A stretch of 58,422 nucleotides of DNA from Oscillatoria sp. FACHB-1406 (GTDB lineage Bacteria; Cyanobacteriota; Cyanobacteriia; Cyanobacteriales; Spirulinaceae), in NCBI RefSeq assembly GCF_014698145.1, contig NZ_JACJSM010000030.1:1-58422 (forward strand), read 5' to 3'. Under the pieces are notes generated by a model, which was not told where the DNA came from, did not search any database, and worked only from the letters and a program-made list of their open reading frames with translations. How positions within the stretch are numbered: the stretch's first letter is position 1; each line of letters begins with the position of its first letter. The position numbers and the translations under genes were made by a program. Below are positions 28,098 to 36,989 of this stretch, piece by piece.

Positions 28098-29777
28098 ATG
28101 TCTCCCGAAATGTCGCCTACTCTCAGCTTTCAATTTGATTCCATTGAAGATGCCTTAAGCGATTTGAAGGCAGGGCGAGTCTTGGTGGTTGTCGATGATG
28201 AAAATCGCGAAAATGAAGGGGACTTAATCTGCGCGGCCCAATTTGCCACCCCCGACACGATTAATTTTATGGCGGTGGAAGCGAGGGGTTTAATCTGTCT
28301 GGCGATGACGGGAGAACGCCTCGACCAACTGGATCTGCCCCTCATGGTTGCGAAAAATACCGATTCCAATCAGACGGCGTTTACGGTGAGTATCGATGCT
28401 GCACCGCATTTGGGCGTAGGTACGGGGATTTCTGCCGACGATCGCGCCCGTACCATTCAAGTTGCGATTAACCCCGCCAGCCGTGCGGAAGATTTGCGCC
28501 GTCCGGGTCATATTTTCCCGCTGCGCGCAAAAACTGGGGGCGTTCTCAAACGTGCCGGTCACACCGAAGCGGCGGTGGATTTGTCGCGATTGGCGGGGTT
28601 GTATCCGGCGGGTGTTATCTGCGAAATTCAAAATCCCGACGGTTCGATGGCGCGTTTGCCGCAATTGGTGGACTATGCCAAAAAGTACGACCTCAAGCTG
28701 ATTAGCATTGCCGATTTGATTGGCTACCGCCTTCAACACGATCGCTTCGTTTATCGGGAGGCGGTGTGTCAGTTCCCCTCGCAATTTGGCAATTTCCAAC
28801 TTTATGCTTATCGCAACGTTCTCGATGGTACAGAACAGGTTGCAATTGTTAAAGGGCATCCGAGCGAATTTCATCACCAACCCGTGATGGTGCGGATGCA
28901 CTCGGAATGTTTGACGGGGGATGCGTTGGGATCTCTGCGTTGTGATTGTCGGACGCAGTTGCAAGTCGCGCTGAAAATGCTGGAAGCCGAAGGTAAGGGC
29001 GTTGTGGTTTATTTGCGGCAAGAAGGACGCGGAATCGGGCTGGCGAATAAGTTGAAGGCGTACTCGCTGCAAGATATGGGGTTGGATACGGTGGAGGCGA
29101 ACGAGCGTTTGGGATTTCCGGCGGATTTGCGCGACTATGGGGTGGGGGCGCAAATTTTAAACGATTTGGGGATCGGAAAAATTCGCTTGATTACGAATAA
29201 TCCTCGCAAGATTGCCGGGTTGAAGGGTTACGGGTTGGAGATTGTCGATCGCGTTCCCCTTTCAATCGAAGCGACGGATTACAATTCAGCGTATTTAGCC
29301 ACCAAAGCGCAGAAGCTCGGCCATATGCTGATGCAAACCTATTTAACCACGGTAGCGGTGCGTTGGGGCGATAATATTCCGACAGCAGTCGAGCGTTACG
29401 AATGTTTGGAGGAGTTGCGCTATTTGGTGCAGGGAACGTCTAAGTTTTTGTTGCAGGAGGAAGTACGCCCCGTCGCGATCGCGCTTTTCGGGCAGCCGTC
29501 TTTAGTCGTTCATGTCGGTTTCGACCGTTCTCTCCTCGTCTCAACGGATTGGTATCGCAACCCCGAACATCCTTATGGCATTGCCATTGCAGACATTCTC
29601 GATGAATTGCTGGGCTGGGAGAAAGTACGAGGATTGGAGTTTTTAATTTCCCCAGGCGACGATCCGATGACGGGGTTGCAGGTGCAGTTGGAACGGCAAA
29701 CCTTTGCTGACGACGTGCGGCCTTCTTCGTTGCGCGATCGCTGGACGACGCAGACGATCTACAGTTTTAACCGCTAA
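28098..29777 (+). CDS. ribBA: bifunctional 3,4-dihydroxy-2-butanone-4-phosphate synthase / GTP cyclohydrolase II
   Basis: RibBA makes both precursors of riboflavin. The RibB domain (about 10-210) has [13 protein letters not shown] for metal binding, GHIFPLRA and GHTEAAVDL. The RibA domain (about 215-410) has the zinc cysteines in [20 protein letters not shown], and [14 protein letters not shown] further 130-residue C-terminal extension beyond RibA is typical of cyanobacterial enzymes and of unknown role. The total of 559 residues is normal for that group. I keep the first ATG at 28098, since the duplicated leader upstream preserves the same start. The 3' end overlaps the convergent PEP-CTERM gene by 11 bp. 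Confidence 0.96.
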   Translation: MSPEMSPTLSFQFDSIEDALSDLKAGRVLVVVDDENRENEGDLICAAQFATPDTINFMAVEARGLICLAMTGERLDQLDLPLMVAKNTDSNQTAFTVSIDAAPHLGVGTGISADDRARTIQVAINPASRAEDLRRPGHIFPLRAKTGGVLKRAGHTEAAVDLSRLAGLYPAGVICEIQNPDGSMARLPQLVDYAKKYDLKLISIADLIGYRLQHDRFVYREAVCQFPSQFGNFQLYAYRNVLDGTEQVAIVKGHPSEFHHQPVMVRMHSECLTGDALGSLRCDCRTQLQVALKMLEAEGKGVVVYLRQEGRGIGLANKLKAYSLQDMGLDTVEANERLGFPADLRDYGVGAQILNDLGIGKIRLITNNPRKIAGLKGYGLEIVDRVPLSIEATDYNSAYLATKAQKLGHMLMQTYLTTVAVRWGDNIPTAVERYECLEELRYLVQGTSKFLLQEEVRPVAIALFGQPSLVVHVGFDRSLLVSTDWYRNPEHPYGIAIADILDELLGWEKVRGLEFLISPGDDPMTGLQVQLERQTFADDVRPSSLRDRWTTQTIYSFNR

Positions 29778-30477
29778 CCTTCGCCCGACGCTGTTTCCAA
29801 CCGGCAAGCGCTAATAGGGTTAAGCCCGCGATCGCGCTTGGTTCTGGCGTAGACTTGACAGGTTGCCCATCTGGTGTATGTTTGGACTTGTAAGCGGGGA
29901 AGCCAGGGACAAAAATATTTTCAAATCCGAGCAAGTAGTCTCCGCTCATCTTACCATCCGCGATCGGATAATCGATGGAAGGGTAATCGAGACAATTCAG
30001 CGTTGCCGGACATCGATAAGCGCGGAACTGTTCGTACCACTCGTACAACCCTCCAAACGGTTTTAAGTCCATATGGACATCGCCTTTATAAAAACGAAAT
30101 TCGTGCAAGAGAATATCCTCTCCATAAAAATTCGCCGGTTGCGCGGGCAATCTTCCGGCAACAAAAGTCCAGAGATTATCCAACTTAAACTCTAAATTGT
30201 CCCACGTTGCCTTAATTGCGGTAATCTCTGACAAGTAGCCGTATTTAAAGTAGGTCAACAAACCGTCCCCATTGCGATCCTCTCCAGTAAATGTCACTGT
30301 TAAACGACTCGCACCAACACTGCCCTGCAATAAAGGGTTGTAGTCGAACCGATCCTTGGGTGTCCCGACGACTTGCGAAAACTCAAAAGTCGCAGCATTG
30401 GCCCCTACCGTACCTAAGACGAGGCAACTTGCCGTTGCCATTGCAGTTACAACAGCCCTCAATTCTAAAAACTTCAT
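29767..30477 (-). CDS. PEP-CTERM sorting-domain protein
   Basis: A 236-residue exported protein. The signal peptide is about residues 1-28 ([17 protein letters not shown]). The C-terminus has the PEP-CTERM pattern: [19 protein letters not shown] followed by KQRRAK, that is PEP motif, membrane helix and basic tail. Exosortase recognises this and releases the protein to the surface or matrix. The body is beta-rich and unlike any family I know, with a pair of cysteines ([12 protein letters not shown]). No exosortase gene is in the window. The start is the ATG at 30477. Confidence 0.88.
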   Translation of the reverse strand: MKFLELRAVVTAMATASCLVLGTVGANAATFEFSQVVGTPKDRFDYNPLLQGSVGASRLTVTFTGEDRNGDGLLTYFKYGYLSEITAIKATWDNLEFKLDNLWTFVAGRLPAQPANFYGEDILLHEFRFYKGDVHMDLKPFGGLYEWYEQFRAYRCPATLNCLDYPSIDYPIADGKMSGDYLLGFENIFVPGFPAYKSKHTPDGQPVKSTPEPSAIAGLTLLALAGWKQRRAKVSG

Positions 30478-30756
30478 CTTTCAATATTCCCCTTTATTCA
30501 AGTGTTGCGCTCGTACCGCTCTTAGTCGCAATCTCTGCAAAAGCGATCGATTCCATCTCAATTTATCGCAATTCTGCCTCATCTTTATGTCTTATCGAAC
30601 AGTTCTTCAGGATTCTAAAGGATATCTGTTTGAAGGACTTGGGGAACTTGATTTTCTATTCTATAAAATAAAAATCCTACGGCTTCGAGGAGTGGGGAGT
30701 GTCAAGGTAAGATGTTTAAAGATCGAAATAGCGTTGCCGAAGTTAACCTTATAAAA

Positions 30757-31356
30757 ATGGAATCTTTTACGCTCATCGAGCAAGCCGCCCAATATTTTAA
30801 AGGTACTGCGACTCCCGCACCTGCCCGAGTGGTTGAGGCGCTTCTCGAAGCGGAAAAAACAGCAAGACAGACGCGGTTTCGCCCTCAGTTTGAAGAATTA
30901 GTGGGAACTTGGCGCTTGTGCTTGATTACGGGGACGAAACGAGCGCGAGAACGGGCGGGAATTGCTTTAGGGGCGGGGCGCTACCTGCCGCGTTGGGTGA
31001 AAATTTGCATTTCGTTTCAACCCGCTGCGATCGCGGACTTAGACCCGACAATTATAGCAGGGCGTGTGGAGAATTGTGTAGAAATTGGCGCATTGAAGTT
31101 AAGCTTATCAGGCCCGACGAAATGGTGGCGCGATCGCAACCTTCTTGCTTTTGATTTTACTCAAATTAACGTACAACTTTTTGGCAAAACGTTATACAAC
31201 GGCAAGATTCGCGGTGGGGAGGAGAAGGAAGCCAATTTTTATAGCGAACGGATTGGCAAACAAGCCTTTTTTGCTTATTTTTATACCTCAAAAACTGCTA
31301 TTGCCGCGCGGGGAAAAGGAGGGGGATTGGCTTTGTGGGCAAGGGATAATGGATAA
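30757..31356 (+). CDS. PAP/fibrillin-like plastid lipid-associated protein homologue
   Basis: A protein of 199 residues from ATG 30757 (MESFTLIEQ). The longer frame from 30712 adds fifteen unlikely residues. The core LVGTWRLCLITGTKRARERAG, GRYLPRWVKI, GRVENCVEIGALKLSLSGP and AFDFTQINVQLFGKTLYNG suits the lipocalin-like PAP/fibrillin group of cyanobacteria and plastids, which associate with thylakoid lipids and plastoglobules. KQAFFAYFYTSKTAIAARGKGGGLALW closes the domain. The last residues and the stop codon are encoded by the first units of the GGATAAT array. Confidence 0.75.
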   Translation: MESFTLIEQAAQYFKGTATPAPARVVEALLEAEKTARQTRFRPQFEELVGTWRLCLITGTKRARERAGIALGAGRYLPRWVKICISFQPAAIADLDPTIIAGRVENCVEIGALKLSLSGPTKWWRDRNLLAFDFTQINVQLFGKTLYNGKIRGGEEKEANFYSERIGKQAFFAYFYTSKTAIAARGKGGGLALWARDNG

Positions 31357-31392
31357 TGGATAATGGATAATGGATAATGGATAATGGATAAT
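31344..31392. repeat. heptanucleotide array, seven perfect GGATAAT units
   Basis: Exactly seven consecutive GGATAAT units (49 bp). The stop codon of the fibrillin-like gene (31354-31356) is formed inside the second unit, so the array extends into the coding sequence. Confidence 0.95.
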
Positions 31393-31446
31393 AAAATGAT
31401 TTTTGAGTTAGCAGTGGAATCTATCGATCTATCTATGTTTTCTGGC

Positions 31447-31535
31447 GTAATTCGTAATTCGTAATTCATAACTCATAACTCATAACTCATAACTCATAAC
31501 TCATAACTCATAATTCATAACTCATAATTCTTAAC
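31447..31535. repeat. heptanucleotide array switching from CGTAATT to CATAACT
   Basis: About 12-13 heptamers. The first three are CGTAATT type, then CATAACT with CATAATT variants. The array enters the 3' end of the thiF-like gene: its last residues and its stop at 31515 are encoded by repeat units. Confidence 0.9.
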
Positions 31536-32153
31536 GGCAAAGTCTCCGAGGGTGATGGTATAACTCAACTGTTCGCCGGTGGCAATGTAGCGAATGATAA
31601 CTTCGCAGGCGACAGCGACGGTGAAGAGAACGAGGTTGCGCGCGAGGGGATAATCGCACACATCGTCGTTGGCGGGGGAGGGAACGCGGTAGCTTTCATT
31701 CCAGATAATTTCGGCGTAGTCGGAGGCGAGTCCGACGTGCAAGGCGGGAAGGTTTTCGGCTTGGCAGTAGTCTTTGACGGCTTGGCGAGCGGTACTATTG
31801 TCAAAGGTATCGATCGCGAGATGGCAATTTTTGAAGAGTTGGCAGCAATTATCGGGCGCGAGTTCTTTCGTTTGCGCGTCTAAGGCAATTCCTAGGGCGC
31901 GATATAAACTGTTAGCGAGAATTTTGGCTTTGTAAGCGCCGACATCGGTTTTATAGTAAGGTTGAGTCGAAAGGTTGCGTTCCTCAATGCGATCGCGATC
32001 GATAACGCGCAACCTCCCGAAACCCGATCGCGCCAAGTTTTCCGTTATATTAGCCCCCAATGCGCCCGCACCGCAAATAGCGATCGGGAAGGCTTGGATT
32101 TTCGCCATCACTTCGGGGGTACGATGCAGTTGTTCGTGGAAAAAGAAACTCAT
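31515..32153 (-). CDS. ThiF/E1-like adenylyltransferase
   Basis: A 212-residue protein with the E1/ThiF/MoeB nucleotide-binding fold. IAICGAGALGANITENLARSG is the ATP loop; VIDRDRIEERNLSTQPYY and VGAYKAKILANSL follow, and DTFDNSTARQAVKDYCQ is the second conserved block. Such proteins adenylate the C-terminal glycine of ubiquitin-like proteins. The usual zinc-binding CxxC pairs are absent; a single Cys in NDDVCDYPLARN might be catalytic. It follows a transglutaminase-like gene by 40 bp on the same strand, likely an operon. No ubiquitin-like gene was found near. The C-terminal residues (KNYEL) are encoded by heptamer repeat, so the end has been remodelled. Confidence 0.83.
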   Translation of the reverse strand: MSFFFHEQLHRTPEVMAKIQAFPIAICGAGALGANITENLARSGFGRLRVIDRDRIEERNLSTQPYYKTDVGAYKAKILANSLYRALGIALDAQTKELAPDNCCQLFKNCHLAIDTFDNSTARQAVKDYCQAENLPALHVGLASDYAEIIWNESYRVPSPANDDVCDYPLARNLVLFTVAVACEVIIRYIATGEQLSYTITLGDFAVKNYEL

Positions 32154-32193
32154 CGCAATTTTGCTCCCGAGATTCGCTTTCTTTATCCTTAAA

Positions 32194-33864
32194 CTAAGGT
32201 TTTAACTCTTCTAGGATCGTAAACTGAACGTGATTAAGAGAAAGCGAACCAATCGAAGCGCGTTCTTTGGTTACGGGTTCTCCCTCGCAGCGGAGGGTTT
32301 CAAAGGAGACATCTTTAGCCATTTCGGCATGATACCAAGCTAAACCCATAAAAAAGCGCGTTGGATAAGGCCCGCCTTCAATAATATCGTCGGGATTCGA
32401 TTCCATTGGCAGCCAACCTACGCCGGGAAGGTAAAATTCCATCCAAACGTGGTTAAAGTCCGGTTCGAGGGGGATGTTGTGCTGTAGGGGGTGCGGCGGA
32501 CATTTATAGCGCCCGACGGTACGACAGGCGATTCCGTTGAGTCGGGAGAGGGCGAGGAGTATCCCGAGATATTCGCCGCAGGAACCGACTCCGCGCGAGA
32601 GGGCAACATCGGGTGGATCGATGTAGGGTTTGATGCCGTAGGATAAGCGATCGTAGACGTAGTTGCGGATGCTGTACATTTGGCGCAGAAGGTTGGTTTC
32701 GCGGCGAATGGCTTCTTTGGCGGCACGGCGAATGGTTTCGGTTTCCATTGCTAAATCGTCGTCGTCGATGAGGTAGCGATCGCGGTATTCTTGAGAGAGT
32801 TCGGGTAAGTCCTCGACATCGCGCGGCCCGATTTGGTATTTAATGCCCCACATTTCGAGTACCGCTTTCCAACCAAAGATATAGCGTTCCTCGGATTTAA
32901 AAGGAGAGAATTTAAAAACGGCGATGCGCTGTCCGTCTTGGATTTCTTCGGTGAAGGGCAGTCCGACGGCTTCGACGCTGCGGATTTTTTGGCGGGGCGT
33001 TTCAGCGGGGAGGGCGATACGCCATTCTAAGTCCGGGAGTTCGAGGACTTCGAGGGGCGAAAGTTCTTCGACGTAGGACATTTCGACGAGATAGCCGTTG
33101 GAGAGGGCATAATTATTTTCGCGATCGTAACGATAATAGAGGGGATGAATGAAGGTGCGATCGCGGTATTGTAATTCGTAGTTGGGGTTAGCGTTGGGGT
33201 TGTCGCGAATGTAGGGTTCTTTGTAGGCGTAGGCGACGTAGAGAACCTCTTCTCCGGTTTCTGCGTCGGGATAAAAGGTTAAGCCGGTGGGATTTTCGAT
33301 GGGCGTTAGTACGTTAAAGATAACATCCCCCGTGGCGCGATCGAGACAGTAGACGGTTTGCTCGATATCGTCGCACAACCACAGTTCCTCACCTTTAACC
33401 GTAATCCGTTCCATCCCGATTCCCGGCGCGTAGAAGCGGGTGATTTCCCGCGCGCTATCCCGAGAAAAGACGACGATATAACCCGCTTTTTGGCAGGTAA
33501 CGTAAACGGTGGAGTCCCACACCGCTACGCCATTCGTCGCGTAAGAAAGACTGACAAAGCGTTTGGGCGAGAATTCGCCATCGAGGGGGCAGTAAAAGAC
33601 GCTATCGTCCCGAGTAAACCATAGCGTATCGCCCGCGATCGCTAATCCCGTCGCCCCCACAAACTCCCGCCAAGACTTGGGGTTGACAATCGTCGTGTTT
33701 TCTGTATATGGATCGATTTGCAAGAGATAGCCGTTTAGCGAATCGAGCGCGTATAGAGAATTGTTATAGAAAGCAACTCCGTGCAGACTTGCCGCAGCAA
33801 TCGGGCGCAGGGTTTTCAGACTAACTCGTTTATCAACAGCGGAAGGAGAATGCTCGGAAATCAC
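32194..33864 (-). CDS. beta-propeller plus transglutaminase-like domain protein
   Basis: A 556-residue protein without a signal peptide. The N-terminal half (about 20-270) is a propeller of NHL/YncE type with recurring blocks such as GVAFYNNSLYALDSLNG, GLAIAGDTLWFT and GVAVWDSTVYVTC. The C-terminal part (about 390-530) is a transglutaminase/papain-fold domain. Its Cys is in GVGSCGEYLGILLALSRL, the His in FNHVWMEFYLPGVGW and the Asp in MESNPDD. It might cleave or crosslink proteins. It precedes the ThiF-like gene, suggesting a joint role in peptide or protein modification. The start is a GTG at 33864 with no nearby ATG; the exact start is uncertain. Confidence 0.82.
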   Translation of the reverse strand: MISEHSPSAVDKRVSLKTLRPIAAASLHGVAFYNNSLYALDSLNGYLLQIDPYTENTTIVNPKSWREFVGATGLAIAGDTLWFTRDDSVFYCPLDGEFSPKRFVSLSYATNGVAVWDSTVYVTCQKAGYIVVFSRDSAREITRFYAPGIGMERITVKGEELWLCDDIEQTVYCLDRATGDVIFNVLTPIENPTGLTFYPDAETGEEVLYVAYAYKEPYIRDNPNANPNYELQYRDRTFIHPLYYRYDRENNYALSNGYLVEMSYVEELSPLEVLELPDLEWRIALPAETPRQKIRSVEAVGLPFTEEIQDGQRIAVFKFSPFKSEERYIFGWKAVLEMWGIKYQIGPRDVEDLPELSQEYRDRYLIDDDDLAMETETIRRAAKEAIRRETNLLRQMYSIRNYVYDRLSYGIKPYIDPPDVALSRGVGSCGEYLGILLALSRLNGIACRTVGRYKCPPHPLQHNIPLEPDFNHVWMEFYLPGVGWLPMESNPDDIIEGGPYPTRFFMGLAWYHAEMAKDVSFETLRCEGEPVTKERASIGSLSLNHVQFTILEELKP

Positions 33865-34226
33865 GATCGCGTTTGAGATAGGGTAGTGGCATAATTACAA
33901 TCACCAACTGTAGCACTCTCTGCCACTTCAATTTGTGTTCGCCAGTAACTTTAACTGAGAGTTTAGGCGAACGACGGGCGAACGGTCATTTTCCCCTACT
34001 TTTTTTCCCAATGATATCGGAAAAGCCACGATGCGATCGAGCCATCGATTAGCCTGAGTTCTCTCTCATCGAAATTATTCTCCTCAGTTCGCGCTCGCAA
34101 GACCCTCGATGCGGCTAAATTCCTTAACCTTATTCGTTACAAGGGTTAAACTGCAATTAATAACTTCCCGCTTTCACTTCAAATCATTCACGATGGCTAA
34201 AGATCGTTATCATTATAGAATGAAAA

Positions 34227-34256
34227 GTAGGGTGTGTTAGCGAAGCGTAACGCACC
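34227..34256 (+). repeat. REP-like palindrome, GTAG head plus GGTGTGTTA/TAACGCACC stem
   Basis: GTAG (34227-34230) then GGTGTGTTA, loop gcgaagcg and TAACGCACC, with one G-T mismatch. It is the second copy of the 889-918 repeat, in opposite orientation. Confidence 0.65.
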
Positions 34257-34339
34257 GTTATCCTGAAAATTCAGGAGAGTTAATTCTAGGCAAAGTTATC
34301 GTAAATTGGTATAAAAATAATTGTTTACAATATTCAATC

Positions 34340-34360
34340 GGAGGAAATTCTATCATGTAA
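34340..34360 (+). promoter_or_regulatory. ribosome-binding site followed by a start-stop minimal ORF (ATG-TAA)
   Basis: GGAGG at 34340-34344 is spaced ten bases from ATG at 34355, which is followed at once by TAA. The xisI ATG at 34364 is in the same frame, nine bases downstream, and 19 bases from the GGAGG. Ribosomes may initiate at the first ATG, stop, and reinitiate. Alternatively codon 2 of a longer xisI mutated to a stop. Confidence 0.5.
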
Positions 34361-34363
34361 GAA

Positions 34364-34702
34364 ATGACAGAGAAGCTGAAAAAATATCAACAAATTGTGC
34401 AGCAATTATTGAGAAACTACGCAGAAGTGAAGCCTGCTTACGGTGAATTTGAAGTCGAGACTATTTTTGATACCGAGCGAAATCACTATCAAGTCGTACA
34501 TCTCGGTTGGCAGAACAAACGTTGGGTGCATCATTGCCCAATGCACCTCGATATTCGCAATGAAAAAATCTGGATATTTTATAATTCAACAGAACACGAT
34601 CTTGCAGCAGATTTAGTCGAGCTAGGCGTACCCAAGCATGATATAGTTTTGGGGTTTTATCCTTCTTTTATGAGAGAGATGAGTGACTACGCAGTAGGCT
34701 AG
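34364..34702 (+). CDS. xisI: XisI-family protein (fdxN-element excision controlling factor homologue)
   Basis: A 112-residue protein typical of XisI: MTEKLKKYQQIVQQLLRNYA at the start, then FEVETIFDTERNHYQVVHLGWQNKRWVHHCPMHLDI and the conserved end ELGVPKHDIVLGFYPSFMRE. In Anabaena, XisI with XisH and the recombinase XisF controls excision of the fdxN element, but XisI homologues occur widely and mostly as XisH-XisI pairs. Here no xisH is seen upstream. It is AT-rich like the adjacent accessory genes. Whether it still has a function is unclear. Confidence 0.88.
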   Translation: MTEKLKKYQQIVQQLLRNYAEVKPAYGEFEVETIFDTERNHYQVVHLGWQNKRWVHHCPMHLDIRNEKIWIFYNSTEHDLAADLVELGVPKHDIVLGFYPSFMREMSDYAVG

Positions 34703-34819
34703 AAGTCAAATTATTTAACAATTATTCTCGCGCAACAAAATGCTCGAGTGCTAATGCTTCCGCTCTTTCGGAAAGTGCAGGTTGCTGCCTTAATTGAGCA
34801 TATTTAGCAAGCTTAGTAG

Positions 34820-35260
34820 CTATAAAGTGCTTAAATCGTACTCATCTTGAACATTTTTGATTCGCAAACTAGCATTAAATTTTTTCTTGAATCTTGCTTG
34901 CAACTGTTGTATACTTGTAGTTTGTTTTGGAACGCGACTTGAGACAATAAAGCATAATTTTTTTATTGTCGTGGAATCGCTTGAAATAGCTGCAATGGTA
35001 GCTTCAATTTGCTTAACAGCGTGATAAACATCGTTACCTTTCAGTTCTATATATATTTCTACTTGTTTGGGAGAAACAAGTGCATAATCACACCGTAAAG
35101 TTGCATCGTCAGTAAAGATACAGCCATCAACTTTTACTGTTAATATCTTTTCACGCTTTGGATTCAAAAAACATATTTTGCATTTATTCTTACTTTTTGA
35201 GTCTTGTAATACAATTTTAGTATTTTTTGTGTACTGTTCGCATTGAGGAAAGCTTTTCAT
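34820..35260 (-). CDS. PD-(D/E)XK nuclease-like partner of the upstream ATPase
   Basis: A 146-residue protein from ATG 35260 (MKSFPQCEQY). It shows a possible PD-(D/E)XK core: Asp58 in LRCDYALVS, then Glu72-x-Lys74 in VEIYIELKG, and KQIEATI with Lys83/Gln85 on the following helix. A CKIC pair (Cys27, Cys30) may bind metal. The gene lies 7 bp after the ATPase stop, so the two are surely cotranscribed. I infer a nuclease effector controlled by the ATPase. The sequence is AT-rich, without HIP1. I do not recognise it as part of a named system. The longer frame (from 35341) would overlap the ATPase and is less likely. Confidence 0.7.
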   Translation of the reverse strand: MKSFPQCEQYTKNTKIVLQDSKSKNKCKICFLNPKREKILTVKVDGCIFTDDATLRCDYALVSPKQVEIYIELKGNDVYHAVKQIEATIAAISSDSTTIKKLCFIVSSRVPKQTTSIQQLQARFKKKFNASLRIKNVQDEYDLSTL

Positions 35261-35267
35261 GAAAACT

Positions 35268-36557
35268 TTATGTAAAGTCAAGCAATTTATCAAACTCAAT
35301 CGCCAGGTCGTCAGAAACAGAGTCAATGATCTGGGCATCAATCAACTTTGTTTCAGGACATATAATACTGCTTCCACTTCCGTCTATTAAAACGTAAGCT
35401 GATAAATGATCAACATTTAGTGATTTATAGCGCGGTACAATTTTTCCTAGACGCTCGTGTATACTTTCATCTTTTTCTTGGTACAAAAGACCAGCCTGAA
35501 GCAAATTATTAAAAGCGGTTAATACATAAGGACTGTGAGTTGTAATGAAAAATTGAAGTTTGTCGTTACGAGCATTAAAGACAGTCGATATTAACTCAAC
35601 GATATTGCGCTGTGCTTTTGGAAATAAATGGGCTTCTGGTTCTTCAATATAAACGGTTCTACCAGGAGCCGATTCAACTAAGAAGATTAACGCAGGTAAC
35701 ATAATAGTCAGAGGTAAGATTTCCTGTTGACCGGAAGACGAGTTGGCAACGTTAATCCGTCTTCCGTCCTTACTCTCTAGAAAATCTTGACCCTTTACAC
35801 GCAGATGCTTTCCGCATAAAGAACTTTCTATTAGACTGCTAATTTCTTCTTGAATATCTTTTCTTTCTTTCTTTTCTATGCTATTGCTAGTTTTTGATTC
35901 GATATATTTGATGTTTTCATAGATAGAGCCAAAATTCCTTAAAAAAGGATCGACAGCATTATTACTTGAAAGGAACGAAAAAATATTACTCTGAAGATTT
36001 GCAAAAAAAGAACGACCGGCAGGAATAAAAAGTTGGAGAAAAGCTGCTTCCTCGCCGATAGTGTTTGATAAGGAGGTTACTAATCGATCTCTTAAAAGTT
36101 GCTGTGTTCTAAAAAATACATCAAAGTCTCTATATTGAACTTCACTATCTTCTTTTATTTGTCTATTTAGCTTAAAGAATCTTCTCAAACTTGAAAGCTC
36201 TTTTTGGAAAAAGTCAGAATAGATAACACAAACTTTCTCTTTGTTGTGTGCATCTCTTTCAATTGCAATAAATACATCTTCAATTTCATATTTAATAGAG
36301 AAAACACCTTCCCCCCAAGACTCTGGCGGAAAAAACTCTTGAAAAACTCTAGCATAGTTAGAGTCTAAAGTTCGTTTTGTTTTTTCATTTTCGATGACAG
36401 ATACGATTTCCCAAACAAAGCTTTTAAAATAAAACAAAAGCTTTGCACAAATACTTTTGCCACTCGCTTGAGGTCCAATCAGGATATTAACTCGCTTAAC
36501 TTCAATTTTTAATTCTTTAATGCCAGCAAAGTTATTGATGGTGAGCTTTTCAGTCAC
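35268..36557 (-). CDS. AAA/ABC-type ATPase (SMC/OLD-like), likely defence sensor
   Basis: A 429-residue ATPase of the AAA_15/AAA_21 kind. Walker A is LIGPQASGKSICAK near residue 27-40, the ABC-like signature is NSSSGQQEILPL, Walker B is TVYIEEPEAHLFPKAQ and the H-loop is FFITTHSPYVLTA. The middle (about 110-260) is the inserted helical region. Proteins like this pair with nucleases in Septu, PARIS and AbiL-type anti-phage systems, where the ATPase senses infection. Its partner here is a small PD-(D/E)XK-like protein. The start is a GTG at 36557; no clear Shine-Dalgarno is seen. It is AT-rich with no HIP1, hence probably acquired. Confidence 0.85.
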   Translation of the reverse strand: MTEKLTINNFAGIKELKIEVKRVNILIGPQASGKSICAKLLFYFKSFVWEIVSVIENEKTKRTLDSNYARVFQEFFPPESWGEGVFSIKYEIEDVFIAIERDAHNKEKVCVIYSDFFQKELSSLRRFFKLNRQIKEDSEVQYRDFDVFFRTQQLLRDRLVTSLSNTIGEEAAFLQLFIPAGRSFFANLQSNIFSFLSSNNAVDPFLRNFGSIYENIKYIESKTSNSIEKKERKDIQEEISSLIESSLCGKHLRVKGQDFLESKDGRRINVANSSSGQQEILPLTIMLPALIFLVESAPGRTVYIEEPEAHLFPKAQRNIVELISTVFNARNDKLQFFITTHSPYVLTAFNNLLQAGLLYQEKDESIHERLGKIVPRYKSLNVDHLSAYVLIDGSGSSIICPETKLIDAQIIDSVSDDLAIEFDKLLDFT

Positions 36558-36589
36558 GGGAGAGATAACCTAGTATATAAAATCAGTTT

Positions 36590-36989
36590 TTACGCAATCC
36601 TAACACTTAATCCTGCTTTTAACTGGCTCAGCACTGCAATCGTAAAACTGTTAAAAATTGTGGTACGGGTGTATAGAACAAAAAATTGAGTATAATTTCT
36701 GCTTTCGAGCAGGTCTACAACATCCTGAAACGAAGACTCTGACAATATCCTTAAGAACCCGCCGCCGCTCGGATTCTTGTACGACAATCCAAAGACTACC
36801 GAAAGAGGAGAGACTCCGATAGAACGCCGTATTGTCGGGACATAGCACTGCTATGCCCCCAACAGGGTTCGCCAGTAACGATCGCGCTGTCCAGCATTGC
36901 GCGATAATAAGCAATCCGAGGGTTAAAAGACTGCGAACGTTATATCCCACAACGTTCTTTATACCTTGCTACTTTAACAGACCGAGAAC
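36590..36989. other. intergenic region upstream of gltB
   Basis: It separates the divergent ATPase gene and gltB. It holds a palindrome at 36838-36858. A 99-codon minus-strand frame across it has no protein-like features and spans the palindrome, so I do not call it. Confidence 0.45.
36838..36858. repeat. REP-like palindrome GGACATAGC/GCTATGCCC
   Basis: GACATAGC-act-GCTATGCC forms a stem related to the GGGCATAAC/GTTATGCCC cores of the two 100-bp elements. A second copy is at 45568-45592. Confidence 0.55.

Larger units (their letters stand above)
33865..34363. other. intergenic region before xisI
   Basis: About 500 AT-rich bases containing the REP at 34227-34256 and no credible gene. I looked for a xisH partner reading into xisI and found none. 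The start-stop triplet pair at 34355-34360 lies at the right end. Confidence 0.4.

Noticed and set aside
31344-31535. Heptamer arrays considered as a CRISPR array or origin iterons
   Set aside because: Units are 7 bp without spacers, and similar arrays occur at many intergenic sites; there is no repA or dnaA gene nearby.
33865-34363. Search for a xisH gene upstream of xisI
   Set aside because: No frame with XisH-like residues is present on either strand; I treat xisI as an orphan.
30478-34363. Search for a ubiquitin-like protein gene next to the ThiF/transglutaminase unit
   Set aside because: No small frame ending in Gly-Gly was found; the flanking genes are a fibrillin-like protein and xisI.
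36651-36950. Minus-strand 99-codon frame between the ATPase and gltB
   Set aside because: It spans the palindrome at 36838-36858, has poor codon use and no recognisable domain.
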